From the NCBI GenBank assembly GCA_903822185.1, contig CAIJOA010000042.1, positions 62,001 to 126,000 of the forward strand: a DNA stretch of 64,000 bases, in the 5' to 3' direction. Positions 60,301-64,000 of the stretch are shown here, one piece after another. Numbering within the stretch: the first letter of the stretch is position 1; every line of letters starts with the position of its first letter. A program made the position numbers and the translations under genes. The notes beneath the pieces were generated by a model. It searched no databases and was not told where the DNA came from. It saw nothing but the letters and a program-made list of their open reading frames with translations. The DNA comes from an uncultured Rhodospirillales bacterium (GTDB taxonomy: Bacteria; Pseudomonadota; Alphaproteobacteria; ATCC43930; CGMCC-115725).

Positions 60301-61220
60301 AGATCGCGCTCCCCGATCTCATTTCGAATTCATACTTTCCCGCTGCGGCGGCGGTTGAACTCAGCTTCTTCAAGGCCGAAGGGTTGAACGTCGATCTCGA
60401 ACTGATCTTTCCGGTCGATAAGGCATATGCCGCCTTGCGCGACGGCGCGGTCGATTTTGTTGCCGGTTCGGCCCATTCGGCCTTGGCGGCATTTTCCGAT
60501 TGGAAAGGCGTCAAACTGCTCTGCGCGCAAGGGCAGGGCATGTACTGGTTCTTGGTCATGCACAAACGCTTTGCGGCAAAGCGTGGAGATCTCAGCGTCG
60601 TCAAAGGCCGCAGCATCGGCGCCGCGCCCTGGGTCGATATGGGGTTGAAGCGTCTGCTGATCGCGGGCGGCATCGATCTCGAACAGGACAAGGTAACGAT
60701 CGCGCCGGTGCCTGGCACGCAAGGCGCGGGTGTCAATTTCGGTGTCACAGCAGCGAAAGCCTTGGAAGAGGGCAAGATCGACGGCTTCTGGGCGAACGGC
60801 ATGGGGACGGAAGTCGCCGTCCAGCGTGGCATCGGCGATGTGGTCATCGATGTCCGCCGCGGCGACGGGCCGAAGGAATGTTTCAACTACACGATGGCGT
60901 CAATCGCGACGACGGATGCGCTGATCGCACGCGCCCCCGAACAGGCCGCCGCTGCAATTAGAGCGATTACGAAGACACACGCAGCATTGAAGCAAGATGT
61001 GACGCGCGCGGCAGAGGTTGGTCGCAAGCTCTTCCCACCGGCTGAGGCTGAGCTGATCGCCGAATTGATCCGGCGCGATCTGCCCTATTACAGCCCGGTC
61101 ATCTCGGAAGATTTCGTCGCCGGCATGAACGGTTTTGGCCGTGATCTCGGCATTCTCAAAGGGCCAGTCCGCTATGGCGACGTCGTCGCCACGCAGTTCA
61201 CCGATCTTTGGGCATCGTAA
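60297..61220 (+). CDS. NMT1/THI5-like binding-protein-fold protein without signal peptide
   Basis: A 307-aa protein with the type II binding-protein fold (SNSYFPAAAAVELSFFKAEGLNVDLELIF; GAAPWVDMGLKRLLIAGG) but starting MKIALPDLIS, with no signal peptide. It is translated together with the FAD monooxygenase (ATGA overlap). Thus it is probably cytoplasmic: a decarboxylase-like enzyme, a THI5-type protein or a ligand carrier. Its stop abuts that of the convergent TauD-type gene without a gap. Confidence 0.8.
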   Translation: MKIALPDLISNSYFPAAAAVELSFFKAEGLNVDLELIFPVDKAYAALRDGAVDFVAGSAHSALAAFSDWKGVKLLCAQGQGMYWFLVMHKRFAAKRGDLSVVKGRSIGAAPWVDMGLKRLLIAGGIDLEQDKVTIAPVPGTQGAGVNFGVTAAKALEEGKIDGFWANGMGTEVAVQRGIGDVVIDVRRGDGPKECFNYTMASIATTDALIARAPEQAAAAIRAITKTHAALKQDVTRAAEVGRKLFPPAEAELIAELIRRDLPYYSPVISEDFVAGMNGFGRDLGILKGPVRYGDVVATQFTDLWAS

Positions 61221-62036
61221 TCAGGCGGCGACGGGCGCGGCCGATCCTTTGATCTGGACGCGGAAGCCCGAACGCACGTTCGGGTAATAATCCCAAATCG
61301 CGCGATGATGCGTGCAGCGATTGTCCCAGAAGGCGATCGAATCCGGCTTCCAGCGGAAACGCAGTTGGAAATCCGGATGCGCGCAATGTTGATAAAGGAA
61401 GCCGAGGACGGCATCGCTTTCGTCGCGCGGTACTTCGTTGATGTGCGAGGTCTGCCCGCGATTGATGTAAAGCAGCTTCCGGCCGGAAATCGGATGCTTC
61501 GCGACGATCGGATGAATGTTCACCGGCGCGTTCGGGCCGAACACTTTCCGCCCGTCATGCGTTGCGGTCAGTTTGTCGAGATAGCCCTTCATCCGATCCG
61601 ATAGGGCGTCGTAAGCGGCATACATGCTGGCGAACATGGTGTCGCCGCCGCCGTCGGGTGGCACGGTGTGCAGATAGAGAATGCTGCCCAAAGGCGGGAT
61701 GGCGGCGCAGCTTTGATCGGTGTGCCAGACTTCGCCCGCAACCCGTTCCGAATTGGCGTCGAAATGCAGCGCGCGCACTTCGGGTTCGCCGGCAACGGGA
61801 ACGCTCTCGGTCGAAGGGCCGACATGGATATGAAGCTCGCCGAACTGGCGCGCGAGGGCCTTGTGGGCTTCGTGATCGATCTTTTGATCGCGGAAAAAGA
61901 TCACCTGGTATTGGGCAAAGGCCTGATGAAGTTCTTCAATCTGGCGATTGCCCAGGGGCTTGGTCAGATCGATATTACCGATTTCCGCGCCGATATTGGG
62001 CGACAGCGGCGTTGCTGAAATCGTTTCATAGGCCAT
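61221..62036 (-). CDS. TauD/TfdA-type Fe(II)/2-oxoglutarate dioxygenase
   Basis: A 271-aa dioxygenase. Iron ligands are H105-x-D107 (WHTDQSC) and H244 (WDNRCTHHRA); the 2-oxoglutarate arginine is R255 or R259. The family hydroxylates taurine, sulfonates, phenoxyacetates and related ethers, releasing a sulfonate, aldehyde or phenol. AAGGAG precedes the ATG. The repeated operator-like element lies 53 bases upstream, over a predicted promoter, which ties this gene to the divergent operons at 55602/55784. Confidence 0.92.
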   Translation of the reverse strand: MAYETISATPLSPNIGAEIGNIDLTKPLGNRQIEELHQAFAQYQVIFFRDQKIDHEAHKALARQFGELHIHVGPSTESVPVAGEPEVRALHFDANSERVAGEVWHTDQSCAAIPPLGSILYLHTVPPDGGGDTMFASMYAAYDALSDRMKGYLDKLTATHDGRKVFGPNAPVNIHPIVAKHPISGRKLLYINRGQTSHINEVPRDESDAVLGFLYQHCAHPDFQLRFRWKPDSIAFWDNRCTHHRAIWDYYPNVRSGFRVQIKGSAAPVAA

Positions 62037-62088
62037 AAGCCGATCTCCTTCAGGACGCGCATCCGGCGCGACGCAACCGACAATCCAA

Positions 62089-62116
62089 ATTATACAGGCA
62101 CCGATATAATGTAAAG
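62089..62116 (-). promoter_or_regulatory. TauD-gene promoter with operator-like element
   Basis: On the minus strand TTTACA (-35), then TTATATCGGTGCCTG, then TATAAT (-10) reproduces the layout of the promoter at 55684-55711. The element 62089-62110 is a 22-base dyad with arms ATTATA and TATAAT around GGCACCG, nearly the same as 55690-55711. The same protein should bind both. Confidence 0.65.
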
Positions 62117-62135
62117 CGCCTCGGTCGGCAGCGTT

Positions 62136-64000
62136 TCAGAGGGAAGCTTGCCTGCGAGCGTCGCGTAACGCGCGCCACAGCCGCTCCGGCTGCAGCGGCA
62201 TTTCGATATGCTCGATGCCATATTCGCGAAGGGCATCGATGGCGGCGCTGACGATGGCAGGCGCCGCACCGGTCGGACCACTTTCGCCGATGCCCTTGAT
62301 GCCGAGCCTATTGGTCGGCGACGCAACTTCTTGGAAGATCACGTCGATATTCGGCAGGTCGTCGGCACGGGGCATGCCGTAATCCTGGAACGATGCGGTC
62401 AATAACTGTCCCGATGCGTCATAGACGATGTTTTCGAGCATGGCTTGGCCGATGCCCTGAGTAATGCCGCCGTGCATCTGCCCTTCGGCGATCATCGGGT
62501 TGATCAAACGGCCGGCGTCATCGACGGCGGTGTAACGTTCGAGCGTCATCTTGCCGGTGTCGGGATCAATCTCGACTTCGCAGATATGCGTGCCGCTGGG
62601 GAAGTTGCAGGCGAAAGTCGAATAATCGACGGCCCGCGCCAGCGGCCCGCGTAAATCCTCGGGAAGATCGGGACACGTTGCAGCGAAATCGGCGATCTCG
62701 AACAGCGAGCAGGCGAAATTGGTATGGGGGACTTTGAGACCGCCTTCGTCATAAAGAACGGAGTCGGCATCGACTTCGTAACGGAACGCGGCGAGGCGCT
62801 TTGCCCTGTCGATCACGCCGTCGCATCCCTGCGCGATGATCTCGCTGCCTTTGAATAGCGAGCGGGAGCCATGCGTGCCGCCGCCGGACGTGACGATTTT
62901 CGTATCGCCTTCGATGAGTTTGACCTGATCGACACCGATCTGCAGGCGGCTGGCAAGAATCTGGGCAAAGCTGGTCGCATGACCCTGGCCGTGGCTATGC
63001 GTGCCGATGTGAAGTTCGACGATCCCGTCCGGCCGTACCAAGACATTGCCCCATTCTGCGGGCGCGCCGCCCGATACCTGCACATAGTTCGAGAAGCCGA
63101 TGCCGCGCATCATGCCGCGCCGTTTCGCGTCGCCGCGGCGGGCGGCGAAACCGTCCCAATCGGCTTTTTTCAACGCGAGGTCCATTCCCGCGCCGTAATC
63201 GCCGCTGTCATAGGTGGCGCCGGTCGGGCTGAGATAGGGAAAGGCCGCGCTGGCGAGGATATTACGCCGCCGCAATTCGATGCGGTCGATGCCCAGTTTC
63301 GTGGCCGCGAGATCGAGCAGCCGTTCGATAAGATAGACGGCTTCCGGCTGTCCTGCGCCGCGATAAGGTGCGACCGTTCCCGTGTTGGTGAAGACGACGC
63401 CGACTAGCGCATGCAGCGCCGGGACCTTGTAGCAGCCGGTCTGCACCCGTGGCCCCGCGGATACCGGAACCAACGGCCCCGCATGGCCCGGATAAGCGCC
63501 CAGATTCGACAGCGTCCTCACCCGCATACCCGCGATATGGCCATCGTCGTCGAAAGCGAGCGACGCGTTCCACACGCCATCGCGGCCATGAGTATCGCTG
63601 AGAAAACATTCCGAACGGTCGCCCTGCCATTTGATCGGGCGTTTCAACGCGCGGGCAGTCCATAGAACGAAGATGAATTCCGAAAAACATTGCGAGCGCG
63701 TTCCGAAACCACCACCCATGTCAGGGCTGATGACGCGAATCTTGTCGCGCGGGTGATGAAAGACATGGTCGGCGAGCGTGTCGCGATTGTTGTTCGGAGA
63801 CTGCGTGCCGCTGATCAGCGTGAAGCTGTCGGTGGCCGGGTCGAAGTCGCCCAAGGCCGCGCGCGGCTCCATCGGCGCGCCGGTGATGCGATTATTGACA
63901 ACCTCCAGCGAAACGACATGAGCCGCGCCGGCGAAAGCCTGGGCACAAGCTTCGGCATCGCCGATATCGAGTTCGCAGCAAAGATTTCCCGGTGCTTCGT
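62136..64000 (-). CDS. CoxL-like molybdenum hydroxylase large subunit (5' part beyond window)
   Basis: About 620 aa of a xanthine-dehydrogenase/CO-dehydrogenase family molybdopterin subunit; the frame stays open to the window end, so the N-terminus (some 150-170 residues) is missing. MGGGFG, then PYRGAGQPEAVY at the active-site loop, HSHGQGHATSFAQ, and the catalytic glutamate in GIGESGPTGAAP are visible. The AYRGAG-type loop marks form II CoxL-like enzymes rather than true CO dehydrogenase (which has a CSFR loop). It probably hydroxylates an N-heterocycle or aldehyde. Partner FAD and FeS subunits are expected upstream, beyond 64000. Confidence 0.9.
   Translation of the reverse strand, partial: EAPGNLCCELDIGDAEACAQAFAGAAHVVSLEVVNNRITGAPMEPRAALGDFDPATDSFTLISGTQSPNNNRDTLADHVFHHPRDKIRVISPDMGGGFGTRSQCFSEFIFVLWTARALKRPIKWQGDRSECFLSDTHGRDGVWNASLAFDDDGHIAGMRVRTLSNLGAYPGHAGPLVPVSAGPRVQTGCYKVPALHALVGVVFTNTGTVAPYRGAGQPEAVYLIERLLDLAATKLGIDRIELRRRNILASAAFPYLSPTGATYDSGDYGAGMDLALKKADWDGFAARRGDAKRRGMMRGIGFSNYVQVSGGAPAEWGNVLVRPDGIVELHIGTHSHGQGHATSFAQILASRLQIGVDQVKLIEGDTKIVTSGGGTHGSRSLFKGSEIIAQGCDGVIDRAKRLAAFRYEVDADSVLYDEGGLKVPHTNFACSLFEIADFAATCPDLPEDLRGPLARAVDYSTFACNFPSGTHICEVEIDPDTGKMTLERYTAVDDAGRLINPMIAEGQMHGGITQGIGQAMLENIVYDASGQLLTASFQDYGMPRADDLPNIDVIFQEVASPTNRLGIKGIGESGPTGAAPAIVSAAIDALREYGIEHIEMPLQPERLWRALRDARRQASL

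Noticed and set aside
62136-64000. True aerobic CO dehydrogenase large subunit
   Set aside because: The active-site loop is PYRGAGQ, not the CSFR-type loop of form I CoxL.
1-64000. tRNA or rRNA genes, insertion sequences or integrases
   Set aside because: None was recognised by reading; tRNA cannot be fully excluded without a structure search.

Overview
This is a GC-rich, densely coded window. Protein families, the ligase-associated DNA-repair quartet and a typical palindromic repeat point to an alphaproteobacterium, perhaps Rhodospirillales-like; I cannot fix the genus from sequence alone. I support 69 genes or gene parts, including one very short leader ORF. I see no rRNA, tRNA, CRISPR array, transposase or phage gene. 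No stretch over 300 bases lacks a gene.

Bases 1-31300 are a catabolic region for ring compounds. It has two Rieske oxygenase large subunits (106-1383, 10430-11716), two ferredoxin/FAD/NAD reductases (13150-14187, 19456-20511) and two large extradiol-type VOC dioxygenases (5362-6306, 6508-7452). It also has two small VOC proteins, two alpha/beta hydrolases of meta-cleavage-hydrolase type, two class II aldolases and two ACMSD-like amidohydrolases. A cupin, a carboxymuconolactone-decarboxylase-like protein, an NmrA protein, a DoxX protein, an F420-type oxidoreductase and five glutathione transferases complete it. Several steps occur as paralogous pairs, so the region looks like two related oxidative pathways that have been duplicated and rearranged. 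Orphan NMT1-type solute-binding proteins are scattered through it. The run 29697-25014 (TetR, two GSTs, amidohydrolase, Rieske ferredoxin, aldolase) may be one transcription unit. It contains a short leader peptide and mutually exclusive RNA pairings before the amidohydrolase.

Bases 31400-43256 form the most striking system. A cyanuric-acid-hydrolase/barbiturase-family enzyme, a complete ABC importer with two permeases and two binding proteins, an amidase, two NtaA/SnaA/DszA-type flavin monooxygenases and a probable biuret hydrolase lie in one direction, followed by a GntR/FCD regulator. Upstream lie a near-consensus sigma-54 promoter and an NtrC-type dyad. I infer a nitrogen-regulated pathway that imports an N-heterocycle, oxidises it, opens the ring and hydrolyses the product through biuret.

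Bases 43253-49035 carry the conserved DNA-damage quartet: phosphoesterase PdeM, Lhr-like helicase, beta-CASP exonuclease and ATP-dependent ligase. They form two divergent pairs around a nested inverted repeat. Bases 49091-51240 hold a stress-type glycine-rich protein, a small secreted protein and a CorA-type transporter.

Bases 51244-64000 are a second catabolic locus. It has an ABC importer operon ending in a MarR regulator, a dihydroxyphthalate-decarboxylase-like protein, and a short Rieske oxygenase preceded by a mini HTH-like protein. An amidase, a cupin, an FAD monooxygenase, a signal-less binding-protein-fold protein, a TauD-type dioxygenase and a truncated CoxL-like molybdenum hydroxylase follow. 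An operator-like sequence repeated at 55690-55723 and 62089-62110 overlaps predicted promoters, which suggests a local regulon, perhaps that of the MarR protein.
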